In this document: in pieces, positions 1 through 10,830 of the stretch
Layout of the letters: the number at the start of each line of letters is the position of its first letter
How positions within the stretch are numbered: the first letter of the stretch is position 1
Assembly: GCA_037013685.1 (NCBI GenBank)
Contig: CM072919.1
Location: 4,137,152 to 4,201,151 of the forward strand
Direction of reading: 5' to 3'
Length of the DNA: 64,000 bases
Source of the DNA: Acridotheres tristis
Taxonomy: Eukaryota > Chordata > Aves > Passeriformes > Sturnidae
Notes under the pieces: model-generated
Seen by the model: the letters and a program-made list of their open reading frames with translations, nothing else
Told to the model about the DNA's origin: nothing
Databases searched by the model: none
Made by a program: the position numbers and the translations under genes

Positions 1-2049
1 CTTTCTTTGAGGCTTTGGCCACTTTCCAGGACTTCCATTCACCCATCAGTCACTGTCTGGAGAACAAAGCTTCAGAGGTATAACCAAAGGTCAAAAGAAG
101 TTCCCTGTTCAAAGTGTTCTCCTCAGCAGGAGTTAAAGACAGCATCAAACTCCACTGGAAGCATGATGCCTCCAAAGCTCTGTTTCCATGGCTGGTGCTC
201 ACCTCTGAGAGAACCAGAGGACAAAACTCCCAGGATTTGGCTGGAAAATTAAGGAAAAGTAGCAGGTTCTGCCCCACACCAAGAAGCCTGGCATAAGGAC
301 AGCAGATAGCAAAGATCAGAAAATCCATGAGCACAAATTCCGTGTCTGAGAGAAAGAGACAAGGCAGATTTCTTGAGGTTTCTCCAACCCATTAATCTTC
401 TGCCCAGTAATAGAAGGCTTAATGCTGTTAGCAGTGGACACCTTAAGGGGGAAATTCAGGGCTTATTGGTTCAAATAGTCTGCCTAGTTTCCAGCCCCAG
501 TGGATATTTACTGCCCAATGCCCAGTGGGGCCAGCTACTAATTGTGTCTTTAGGGCACACCTAAAGAACGTGAACTCATGTGTGAGCCCTTCCTTGCCCC
601 GGCTCCCACTGAAATCAATACTCCTGTCAGCATCTGAATCACAGCTTTGATTTCCCATTTTCTGGCTGTGTGTGCAGCCACCAGCCCTGTGCACCAAGAG
701 CAGATCCCCAAATCCCCAGTGAGCTGGGAGCACCTGAGGCAGAGTAAATAATCCCACCACACATCTGTCCACGTCCTTGCTCCCTTCAAAATAAAAGGGC
801 AGGTTGTGAGCAAGAGAATGAATGTCCCTAATAAGGCCAGGGCTGGTAAATAGCATTATTCCTTCATTTGCTCTGAACCATTCACACTCTCCCAAGCAGA
901 AAGGTAACAGGAATTGTGCAGCAGTAACAGATCGTCAGCTGTTGGGAGCCTGCAAACTTTGTCTCTCCTCTCAATGCATGCTATAAAAATTACCCCTCCG
1001 AGACTTTTCTTTCTCTTTCCTTTTCCTCTTGACATACTGTGGATATAAACTCTCTCTCCCTGCAAGGAAATTTCTTCTTCCATGCATTCCAAGCTCAGTG
1101 ACATTCTTCACGGTGCCCTGGAGCACAGGGCTCTCCGTGCATCTGTCTCCTTGGTGTGAACCTAAAGATCAGCAGTCATCCATTTACAAAAATAGTCAGG
1201 ACACTTTTTTTTTTCTTCTTGCCTGAGTCTGTTCCTAAATCTAAAGGAAGAAGGAGCTTCCCCCGTGCTGAGGCAGCAGCAGACCTGCCCAGGTACAGTG
1301 GGCACGTCAGGATAATTGGGATGCAGAGGACACAGACCTGGCTGATGATGTGCATAAATCTCCCTTGTCTGGACTCTGGCTTCCCCACCCTACGCTTCCT
1401 CCACAGTTTTAATGTTTTGTTTCAATCTTTGCATTGTATTAAAATATTAATGCTAAGGTTTTATTATAATTTTATATTCTGCAGTTAATATTTTAATACA
1501 ATAAAAGCCCAAATGAAATCTTTCAACGTTATTGGGTGAAATGATTATGCACAATTGAAACAAAACAATCCACAAAGGCCAGGAAGATGTTGTCTTGGAA
1601 TTTGCTTTTCCTGAGTGTTAATCAAATGCCATTCTTTTGTTCTGATGGAAGGACAGTCCCCCCCTGCTTTCAAAATATTAGGGATTCAATTGATTAGTGT
1701 ATTCAAATTGAAACAAACACCCCTACCGTGGCTCAGGATTTACCTTGCTATGAGCAACGATGCAGCTCTGGGCCTGAGAAGAAAGGGAATGGCCCAGAAA
1801 GGTTGGAGGTGAGAGCCAAGGATGCCCAGCCCTGCCCTGTGCTGAGTTTGCTGCTCTGCCCCACAAAGGGCTGCAGTCACACACTGTGTGTGACTCGTTC
1901 TGCCAGGACAGGGCAGGTGAGCAGGTGAACCCCTGGGGAATGTGAACCTCAGCTGTTCTGTGGTGCTGAGACCCCTCAGGTCTCAAAACTTTGGGTGCCA
2001 CATGCCTTGATACCTCCCCCCCCCTTTTAATGCCACAAGACAACTGTTA
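1..2049. other. Unique non-coding sequence, no gene seen
   Basis: Mixed-composition sequence with only short open frames (150 codons at most) on both strands, none resembling a known protein. Around 1,395-1,570 it becomes AT-rich, with TATTAAAATATTAATG-like words and an AATAAA at about 1,499. With no upstream exon visible, that AATAAA is not evidence of a gene end. A C-run at about 2,013-2,023 is simple sequence. Confidence 0.6.
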
Positions 2050-2330
2050 ACACTTCCAAACAATTTTTCAATTTAAGGCAGATTAAGAACAAAATTCTAG
2101 TGGGACTAACAGTGTATAATCTTCTTTCCATTCCTCCTCCTGCATTATGAGGGAGAGTTCTCTGCAGTGACGTATTTCACACTCCGATGCTGATATTTCA
2201 ATTTCCTGCTTAAGTTACAATAAAAACTGCCCACCCTGCTGATGCTCCCTTGAAGAATAACTTATGTTGATTGACATTCTTTAATTCCCCTTGGATGCAG
2301 CTAATGATTAAGAGATGCCAGGAAATGTAA
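2050..2330. other. AT-rich island, possible conserved non-coding element
   Basis: The composition shifts to AT-rich, low-CpG sequence with many homeodomain- or SOX-like words (GCTAATGATTAAG near 2,300, GTTGATTGACATTC near 2,267). It has no repeat structure and no open frame of note. In bird genomes such islands inside GC-rich DNA are often conserved enhancers, but conservation cannot be judged from one sequence. This is an inference from composition only. Confidence 0.3.
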
Positions 2331-2971
2331 AAGCATGTCCTACCTGCAGACTCCTCTAAGCTCCTTTGCAAGGCTTTGAGAGGCTTCCATTTTCCAGCAC
2401 AAAATGCAGCTGCTGTCTTTAAGCACCTTCCTTGTCTTCCCTTTCTTCCTCCCCTATTTTTTTGCCCACCCCACAGGAGGACAGGATTAAATCCCCAATA
2501 CTAATGAAAGCAAAGGGAATTGAATTCATGCACCAGGGCAATGCTGGGAGGACATTCACCTTCCCAAAGCTCAGGGCAGGACACCCTTCCTGCATTCCCA
2601 AACAGGTCTTTAGGACAGACAACAGTTTGATGAAGCTGAAAAAGCCATGACTGGGGTTTGTATTGATTATGGGGTCCACTGGGACCAGTTTCAGGACCCT
2701 GCTGGACAAGAAGAGAGTGACACAAGTCAGGTGTTGGCAGAAGGGAGCAGGAGCACCGAGCCCAGGTGTCAGCAGCTCAAAGATGTGCCCTGGAGTCATC
2801 CCCATTCCCCCAGTTCTGCCAGACAGCCTCAGCTACTGGGGAAACTGCTGCAGAGAAACTCTACAGCATCAGGCATCTGGCTATGACATCAGGCTACAAT
2901 CAGGCTGAAAATTGCTCCAAAAGCAGTCCCTGCACAGACACTCTCAAGCCAGCTTTGCTGGGATCCTCGTG

Positions 2972-3017
2972 AGGATCACACCTGAGAAAACATGAGGATC
3001 ACACCTGAGAAAACATG
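2972..3017 (+). repeat. 23-bp tandem duplication (two copies)
   Basis: A 23-bp unit beginning GAGGATCACACCTGAG and ending AAAACAT occurs twice without a gap. The copies are identical by eye, so the duplication is recent or a slippage event. Nothing suggests a function. Confidence 0.8.
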
Positions 3018-3786
3018 ATCTCACACCCACACACACCTTGCCCAGCACCCTGCCTGCCCCACACACCTTTGGCCCTGCAATGAAGGAATCATTTATATTG
3101 TGTCCTTTTGCCAAGGTAGGGAAGGTTTGCCTTGTATTTGGCAAAGCAGCTTTCTTCCTATCTTCTGTGGTCAGGAAGTGTTTCTCCATGAGGATTTGCC
3201 TGTATGGCAAGGATTTATTATTCCAATCAAAATTCAGCTCTACAGGCCACTAATCCCACATATCTACAGCAGAATAATCCATCCAGCACATCCACACGAG
3301 GGAATTTCCTTTCCCTGGGTGGACAAAATCTTGTAGGCCATTTGCAGACTGCTAAGCGAAGAGGAAAAGGGAATTGGTCACCGGAGCTCCCAAATTTCAG
3401 CAGATTCCCTCAGGAGCTGCTACAGGGTTGATGAAGCTCAGAGAGTTTAAAAGCAACCCCATGCAAGGGAAGGCTGAACATCATTTCAAAATGCTGAAGA
3501 ATCTTCTCATCAAAATAATGTCAGAGCCTGTCACGGCGGAGGGAAAACAAACGCGCAGAACACGATGGTTCTGCATGAAATGTAAAATGCTGTTTAGCTA
3601 AAACAAAGCTCTTCCAAAGCACTCAACGAGGAAGCAGAGGGGAGGGAAGAGCAAAGGCAAAAAGCACTTTGTTTTGTAAGTTTAAAAGATATTGAAACAC
3701 AGAAACCTGTTGAGTCGTGCTGAGCCCTGCCTGTGCTTGACACAGCGAGCAGCCATTGCTGTCACTCAGGGCAGGGGAGCCCCTTC
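3018..3786. other. Unique non-coding sequence, no gene seen
   Basis: Ordinary sequence between the short duplication and the ERVL-type LTR. I see no repeat, RNA gene or credible exon. The last five bases, CCTTC at 3,782-3,786, are the left target-site duplication of the next element. Confidence 0.6.
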
Positions 3787-4414
3787 TGTTGTAAACAAAT
3801 TGACAAGTTAGCCCAGTTCCACCAAAAGTTACTGTTCGTTAATTGATAAATTGTTAATTGCTGTTAGTTGTTGGTGTTGTGAAGTGCCCCAGTTCAGCTG
3901 TGGTGTTGGTTTCCCTATCCCTCCATCCCTTGGTTGTGTACCCCCCATTTTTTTTGTTCATGGGGTATCGCTGCTGCTGTTCTGGCATGGCACCAGGGGA
4001 GGTGACATCATGGGACTTGTATGCAAAGTGCAGAACTGAGGAACTATGGGTACCACTCGGGTAAATAAATCCCCTATAAAACGAGCCAGCTGAAGTTCCA
4101 ATGAGCCAAGAGGGTTTATCTGTGTCGGGAACTGTCTCCTGGAACTGCACACATGACACCCAGGATCCTCACCCTGAGAGAACAGTGCCTGGTCAGAAAT
4201 GGGATCCTAGACAGCCAAAAATGCCTTCCTAGGGGACTGCTGTGAGGATGGAAGCCCCAGCTCTGCCCTTCCTGGACAAAGCTGCACTGAACCTCTTCTT
4301 CTGTGTCATCATCTGGGAGCAGCAGTGGCGTGTGCACACCCCACCCACAATAAAGAGCTGATTCCTTAATAAAGGCCTTTCAAACAGAGCTGCTCTCCTG
4401 GCCCATTTACTTCA
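3787..4414 (+). mobile_element. Solo LTR of an endogenous retrovirus, ERVL-like, with 5-bp TSD
   Basis: A 628-bp element starts TGTTGTAAAC and ends TTTACTTCA, so it has the TG...CA ends of an LTR. It is flanked by a perfect 5-bp direct repeat, CCTTC, at 3,782-3,786 and 4,415-4,419. Inside, in plus orientation, are a TATA box (TATAAAA, 4,075-4,081) and two polyadenylation signals (AATAAA at 4,349-4,354 and 4,368-4,373). This order fits U3, R and U5. A 5-bp duplication and the TGTTG start fit the ERVL class known from songbirds; the class is inferred. No internal gag, pol or env sequence is present, so this is a solo LTR left by recombination between two LTRs. Confidence 0.82.
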
Positions 4415-4419
4415 CCTTC

Positions 4420-5149
4420 CCCTCGTGGGGCTCCTGCTCCCTCCAGAGCAGCCCCTTCCTCTGTCCCAGTCTCCATGGCATGATGGCAGTGGAGGGAAGG
4501 AGCCTCTTTTAAATAACCAGAAGGAGAAAGTAAGAGGAGACTTGAGGAACAGCTGCCAAGAGGTGTTGGATCCCTGCACAAAGCTCCTGCAGGAATTTAG
4601 TTCCTGCACAAAGATATTTCACTCCTTCCCTGGGCCTGGTTTCCCATGGCAGGGAACAAAATGTCATTTACAGGGATGGATGCACTGATGGCATTGCTGC
4701 AGAAATCCAAGGTTTGGGGTGTGGATCTCAGAGTGCCAGTGTACCTTGGTACCCTCCACACATCCCTGCTCTGGCTCCCTGCTTCCAGAAACCCTTTGGC
4801 AGGGCTGGCTCTGAAGCCCAAGAGGATTCCACAGAAGGGATGCAGGCAATGGGATTGCAGGTGTTGCAAACTTCGGGGTTCCATCAACTCCCCCATTTTG
4901 CTGCTGTGAAGAGAACAGGGGTTTTGTATGTGCCTGTTACCCTACCTGTAAAATCAAATCAATTTAATCTCCCCCTTCCCTGCCCATCTATGGGACACAT
5001 CCTTTTAACATGTACTAGTTAATAATAACAGCCCCAAAGGATTCCACTCAGACGACAATGACAGAAATCACAGCCAAGGAAAGAAAAAAAAAAAAAATCC
5101 ATTCAGAATTTTGGAAGATCAGCGTACCTGAGGAAAGAGACTTTCATGG
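4420..5149. other. Unique non-coding sequence, no gene seen
   Basis: Unremarkable sequence with an A-run at about 5,083-5,097. The open frames are short (about 100 codons at most) and look random. Confidence 0.6.
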
Positions 5150-5590
5150 ACATGTCTTTAATCTCTCCTGCTTCCAGCCCTTAATAGCAGAAGCTGATTC
5201 GAAGACTTGGTGATTGATTTCCAGCCCAGACACAAAGTGACAGGCTCATTTTCAAGTATTGCACGGCTATAATTCCGTGTTTTATTTGTTATTATTGTAA
5301 CCTGCTGATGGAGTGGGGCTGTATTCAAGGTAGCAGGTAACAACTCCGGCTCGAGGCATTATTTAGAGTTGGGTATTTAATGCCAGAGCCTCGTGCCTCC
5401 CAATATTTATGAAGAAGATGTGCCTGTAGCTCCAGTGCTCGTATCTTATTTGTTTGTTGTTCAAACAAAGGATCAGGAAATTGGATGCTGTTTCTGGCGA
5501 GTGATATCATCTCAACAGTTAAGAGAAGGCCACTGGTCTTTGCACATTTCTCCAGCACAGCAGTGAGGAGAGCTGCCTCCAATTCAAGGT
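5150..5590. other. AT-rich island, possible conserved non-coding element
   Basis: A stretch with low CpG and many AT-rich words typical of developmental enhancers, including TTATTATTGTAA near 5,289 and CAAACAAAGGATCAGG near 5,462, which resemble SOX/TCF-type sites. It has no repeat structure and no good open frame. Function is inferred from composition only. Confidence 0.3.
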
Positions 5591-6597
5591 GAATGAGTCA
5601 CCTTGGAAAGAGTTTCATCCCTGTGAACAGGGAAAGGCTCTGCTCCACAAACCCCCAAGGCTGTGGGGCCCAGCCCTGCTGCCTATCACTGAAATTTCTC
5701 TTCTCTTTTGCCAGAGTTTCCCCCCATTTCTTACCTTAATTTCTCCCTCTTCTAATTAAAGTCAAATTAAGAAATCTTGCCTTGGAGAACAGCGCATGGC
5801 ATTTTTCACACTCACAATGAGGTCCTTGGAAGAAAAACCTTCCAGCCAGATTCAGTGAGAGCATTCACCCCACTGGAGACCAGCATGGAAAATCCTGCTG
5901 GGGCTGTCAGGGCTTCTGTGGGATTAGGGTTTATGGAGCCAGAGCAAAGGGTCATGCTGGGTGTCCCCTTTTCTAGACCAGAAAAGTCTTAGCCCTGATC
6001 TGGCAGCTTGGAAGCTGCCCCTGGTTTAAACTTCAGCTTTTGCCCTTGCCTTGCAGCACAAAGGAGAGAGTGCACAACTTGCTGCGCTCTATGAACTTAC
6101 CTGTGAGCTCCTAAATAACTCTGGCAGCTTGGAAAACTCATTCAGCCTGAGCAACTGAGCCTGCTGCAGCAGCAGAAGCCAAGGAAAGGACTCGATGCTC
6201 AAACCCTGAAGTTTAACCTCTGCTGTGCTTCTGTGCTGCAGCAACAAGTGACATTTGTGCTCAGAACAGAAAAGTGTCAGCAGTGATTTCTGCCTAGATA
6301 CCCCTGAGACAGGCACAAAACGGGATTTCCTCACAGGCTGGGAGTTTCTGCTGCGATGTTGAATGTCTCTACGAAGTTTTTGGTGTTGCTATTCCAGTTT
6401 CTCGTTAATTGTCTAAAGAGCAGCCACTGCCTGTTCCCAAAAGGATCTGTCGGGCTCTGCAGAGAACAAACAGGTACCAGCCCCGTGCACCAAGGGAAGG
6501 CAATTTGAAGGTGATCCGGTTTTACCTGTTCCTTCAAAACCCCTCATTTTCAGGTTTTCTCACTACACCCGAGTCAGCAAGGCACTTTTGTTCAAGA
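5591..6597. other. Unique non-coding sequence, no gene seen
   Basis: Mixed-composition sequence with short random open frames. I see no repeat or RNA gene. Confidence 0.6.
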
Positions 6598-6686
6598 GCA
6601 CTTTGTGATATCGAGAGTGGGGGGTGAGAACAGCTCAAAGCTCGGACTTGGCGATCTTGGGGGTCTTTTCCAACTTAATGACTGTG
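6598..6686 (+). mobile_element. CR1 LINE fragment, 3' end, plus strand
   Basis: The sequence GGACTTGGCGATCTTGG followed by GGTCTTTTCCAACTTAATGA matches the well-known 3' end of bird CR1 elements (recalled form: GGACTTGATGATCTTGG, GGTCTTTTCCAACCTTAATGA). The upstream GCACTTTGTGATAT part also fits CR1, but more weakly. This is a short, 5'-truncated, diverged copy. The terminal octamer repeat (ATTCTRTG) has decayed to GACTGTG. The left boundary is uncertain by about 40 bp. Confidence 0.65.
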
Positions 6687-7655
6687 CCAGCAGTCCACAC
6701 GGAGTGTGATGCAAAGCCCCTGAGCCCTGTCTCTGTGCCAGCTGGTGGCTCTTTGGGCATGCAGAGCATGAGCCCACAGCCCAGCCCTGTGCCAGGCACC
6801 CTGGTGACCCACAGCCAGCATCAGGCAACCACTGTGCCCCTGCCAGTTTGCCAATCCAAGAATGAGAGGGGACAGAGCAAATTTAAATCCCACCCAAGCT
6901 GCTACCAGTTCTATTCTGCCAGGGTGTTATTCATAAAAACAGTCTCTGGTGCCAGCTCTGGTTGCCAGCCAGGGCTGCAAACTAATGAAATTGCCTTTTA
7001 CACTGAGCATGTGAGCCAACCTCCCCTGGCTGCAGGAGGGGGCCACACTCCTCCCTGCCAGCTCCTGGGGGTGGTGGCAGCCAGGTCCTCATGGACGTGT
7101 CAGCAAATGGGACACTGAAATGAGGGCAGAGCTAAAATTGCTGGGAAGTGAAACTTTCCCAAAGAGGAGACTGCACCAGGGAGGATGGTGAGGGAGCCAG
7201 CATCTCCCTGGATGTCCTGCAGCCATCAGCTGGCCTGGGAGGGTGGAAGGACAGGGGAGAAGCAGGGAATTAGCTGAAGGCTTAGAAGAGGAGTTCTTAG
7301 GAAAAAGACAATCCCTGGAGAACTCTGGTTTATTCTCAGAGGGTTTTCTCTTGCTCTCAGCCCCCCTCCTGCTCAGCAGCACCGCATGGTGCAGGCAGAG
7401 ACATCTCACACGAACCCAGGAGCCGAGCAGCTACAGGGGGAATCTCCCCTGCCCCCTGTGATGCCCTTTCCTGCCAGCACGTCCAGGGAAGCAGGGTGCT
7501 CTCCAGAAGGCACCTGGCAGCAGGTTTAACCACAGAAGCCATTCAGTATTCCGTGTGGAGGGAGCAGAGAGCAGCAGACAGAGTTACCAAGGGCAGAGGA
7601 GAGGCTGGCTGGGCTCCCTGGCTCTGCTCTGCAGTTACTCTCCAGGTGCAGCAGT
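6687..7655. other. Unique non-coding sequence, no gene seen
   Basis: GC-moderate sequence. The longest frame, 6,624-7,118 plus (164 codons), overlaps the CR1 end and shows no domain or codon pattern I recognise, so it is not annotated. Confidence 0.55.
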
Positions 7656-8030
7656 GGCTGCACAGCTGCCTGCAGGGTGGCTGCACAGCTGCCTGCAGGG
7701 TGGCTGCACAGTTGCCTGCAGGGTGGCTGCACAGTTGCCTGCAGGGTGGCTGCACAGCTGCCTGCAGAGTGTCTGCACAGCTGCCTGCAGGGTGGCTGCA
7801 CAGCTGCCTGCAGAGTGTCTGCACAGCTGCCTGCAGGGTGGCTGCACAGCTGCCTGCAGGGTGGCTGCACAGTTGCCTGCAGGGTGGCTGCACAGCTGCC
7901 TGCAGGGTGGCTGCACAGTTGCCTACAGGGTGGCTGCACAGCTGCCTGCAGGGTGGCTGCACAGTTGCCTACAGGGTGGCTGCACAGTTGCCTGCAGGGT
8001 GGCTGCACAGTTGCCTGCAGGGTGGCTGCA
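7656..8030 (+). repeat. 23-bp minisatellite, 16 units plus a partial unit
   Basis: A head-to-tail array with an exact 23-bp period. Each unit opens GGCTGCACAGCTG and closes CCTGCAGGGT, giving one PvuII-type (CAGCTG) and one PstI-type (CTGCAG) palindrome in most units. Variants are single-base: CAGTTG in place of CAGCTG, CCTACAGG in place of CCTGCAGG, and AGTGTCTG in place of GGTGGCTG. Because 23 is not a multiple of 3 and the units lack most stop codons, frames of 139-219 codons run through it on both strands; they are by-products. No copy-number mutation breaks the period. Confidence 0.97.
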
Positions 8031-10355
8031 GCTGGCCCTGCTTGCAGAGCCCGTCTGCCCCTTCCCAGCCTGCTCCCCACCTCTGCATGTGCCAGCCACG
8101 TCCCACAAAGAATATTGTTTTTAAGCAGCAGCACCGAGTTGCTCAGCTCTCATGACTTTGCCATCGGGAGATTTTCCCTCTCTGCTCCAGGAAGATCTCT
8201 GCTCTAAGGCTGATTTTTAGTCCTGTAGTGGTTCAAACCTGCAACCTGCCTATGCTTCAGTTTCCCTCTGCACATAAAGGAGATGACCCGGGTTTGTTAA
8301 ATCCAGACTGTGCTCACCTGCCTCAGTGGTGGGACTGACAGGGCCGGGCAGCAGAAGGCGAGCAGGGACTGATGCTGTTGTGCCTCTAACCCTCAGTCAG
8401 GCACTGCATCCTCCCCCGGCCCCACCATCCCGGAGCCACAAGCACTTCAGCTCAATGTTCCTTCCAGTTTCCCTCTCTTCCCTCCCCAAAGCTGCTGGCA
8501 GCCTCTTTTCTCCACCGAACGTGGCCCTCTTGTGTTCGCAGGCGAAATATAAAGAAATCACGAACAACTGCTCACGGATGTGAGGGGATTATTAGGAAAG
8601 TGGCTTTTCCACACCTTAAACTCCATTTGGATGGCTCTAGGGAGCCACGAGCAGCATCCTGCAGGTTTCTGCCCAAATCCCACAAGAGCGAGCTGAACAT
8701 CAACTCGAGCATCACGAAGACTTCGACCTCCCCTCTCACTCCCACCTCCCTCTCTTCGGAAACAAAGATTCCTTAGAGGTTTGCAGATCTAAATACGTTG
8801 TGCTAGGAAGAGATAAACCCCCAGCACTATTAGCAGAAGGGTGGAGAGGAAGGCCAGAGGGAAGGGGAGCAGATCAGGGTGGGGAGGCTGCAACACAGCT
8901 CAGACCTTCTGCAAGGAAAGGAGCACTCGTTTACATCAGGGTTTCCATAGAGACCAAGTTTTGAAAGACTTAAGGTGGAATGATTATGTATGTTCTGAAG
9001 GGCTTGAGATAAAAATAACCTCGCTAAGCGTTGCATGGGCTAATTAGATGATGATCCTTGGCTCGGAGCTCTCCTTGGTGGCACAGCCACGGGCCCCTGG
9101 GCTTGCCCACAAGTTCCCTGCCCGTGTGCAGCACCTCAAACAGCAGCAGTGAGCCCTGGTTTGTGTTCCCCTGAAGGCTCTCAGGCTTTTCAAAGCCTCT
9201 TCTCTCGCTGCCACTCTGCCAGCTCAAGCAGAAACAAAGTGTGCTCCAACCCTGCTGCTGCCACCAGCACCCAGGAAAAGCCCCTGGGCTCACACAGGGG
9301 GCTCTGACTCTGGGTTTGCAAAAGAAAGAAAGAAGCAGAAAGGGAAGGAGGAGCCCAGCAATGAGCACTGATGGATTTCCACCTGCCACGGCAAGCAAAG
9401 TCTGCCCCAGAAGTAACAAATTCATTGAAAGCAGCCCCAAAATCATCTCTTTGATGGCAGCCCTGCAGCCTCAGAGCAGGGCAATGTGTGAGTGCCCCGT
9501 GCAGGCCAGGGGAGGGATGCAGGGACATGGGCAGTTTGCTCCTGACCTGCATGAAACACCCTGACACTGCTGAGGCTGGCACTGCTTCCACAGCCAGGTA
9601 CAAAGAGGAAAACAAAATACAGAAGGGAAGATGTGCAGCCAAGGAAACGGGAGGTTCTCTGACAGCATCTCTCACCCGATGTTTTGATGGACATTTAGTC
9701 TTGGCCAAACCTTTAATCCCTCAGACACTGCCTGGGGTTTTTTCCCCACTTACTGAAAAAAAAAAAAAAACCACTTTGGGTTGCAGGTCAGCAAGAGCTG
9801 CTCATGCACTTAGGTCAAAATGGCCTAAAAGTGTCAGAAAATTCATTTTTTGGAGCAACCAGAACAAAACCTTCTCAATACTTTGGTTTGAAAAAAGGGC
9901 ATTTTGTTTGGAACTGCAATAACAGAGTAAATGCATCCAAGAAAGCAACAGAATCTTTCATTTTGATGAGGAACAATTCTTTGAGGCCAATTCCTTCTAC
10001 TTGGGCAAGGGATAAAGGAAAAACTTTGTTTCAGGTGGCCTCCCCCCATACCCATCACTCTCCAGTTTCCTCCAGTTAAAGCCATGAAACAAATTAGAGA
10101 TTTCTCACTCAGCTGCAGTCTTTAGCCAGAAGAGCAATTTCCAAGCTGCCCTCAGCCCAGCTGTCTCACAGTCTGGCTATCTAACAAGCCACACTGACTC
10201 TCAGTGTATTTTTCCTAAAGCAAATTCCTAATGATGGTTATGAAAACCTCCTTATGCTTTCCCAGCTGATGCAAAAGTAACACACAGTAAGAGGCCCCGA
10301 TTCACACATGAACATTTCTAAAAGCAGCCTCTGATTTTTGGGGGCTGTGTGTGGG
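8031..10355. other. Unique non-coding sequence, no gene seen
   Basis: Mostly unique sequence with a possible MIR remnant (listed separately) and an A-run at 9,759-9,773. The plus frame at 9,488-9,922 and the minus frame at 9,190-9,708 (144 and 172 codons) do not resemble any protein I know and overlap each other on opposite strands. Confidence 0.55.
8245..8310 (-). mobile_element. Possible ancient MIR-type SINE remnant
   Basis: The words TATGCTTCAGTTTCCCTCTG and AAAGGAGATGA resemble the conserved part of amniote MIR elements (recalled: GCCTCAGTTTCCCCATCTG, then a short AT-rich stretch with GATAA). The match is short and MIR copies in birds are old, so this is tentative. In MIR sense orientation the element would read on the minus strand. 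Confidence 0.3.
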
Positions 10356-10830
10356 TCATGGAATCATGGAATGCCCTGAGCTGGGAGGGACCCACAGGAT
10401 CAGGGGGTCCAGCCCCAGACCCTGCACAGACACCCCAAAAACCCCACCCTGAGCATCCCTGAGAGCTCCTGGAGCTCCAGCAGGGTGGGGAATGTGCCGT
10501 TCCCTGGGGAGCCTGGGCAGGGAAGAAGAAGAATCTTTCTTTCCCTGAGCCCTGGCCCAGAGCAGAGCTCAGCCCCTGCCCCTGTGCCTCCCCTCGGGAG
10601 GAGCTGCAGCCCCCGAGGAGTCTCCCCTCAGTCTCCTCTGCTCCAGCTGAACGAGCCAAGTGCCCTCAGCTGCTCCTCAGAGCTCCCCCAGCCCCGTGTC
10701 CCTCCTTTGGACACTCTCCAACACCTTTGGATCCTTCTGGTCTTGTGGTGCCCTCAGCACTCGAGGTGTGGCCACCCCAGTGCAGAGCAGAGTGGGACAA
10801 TTCCCTCCCTTGCCTGTGACCTCAGGGGCT
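10356..10830 (-). mobile_element. CR1 LINE fragment, about 475 bp, minus strand
   Basis: Read on the plus strand it opens with two copies of the octamer-type terminal repeat (TCATGGAATCATGGAATG), then GAGCTGGGAGGGACCC, the reverse complement of a CR1 3' end. Downstream, GTCTCCCCTCAGTCTCCTCT, GGACACTCTCCAACACCTTT and GAGGTGTGGCCACCCCAGTG follow in the order expected of an antisense CR1 (recalled consensus). The 3' end is thus at about 10,356 and the 5' truncation near 10,830. It covers the 3' UTR and perhaps the very end of the reverse-transcriptase frame, which is not intact. The frames crossing it are therefore not genes. Confidence 0.85.
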
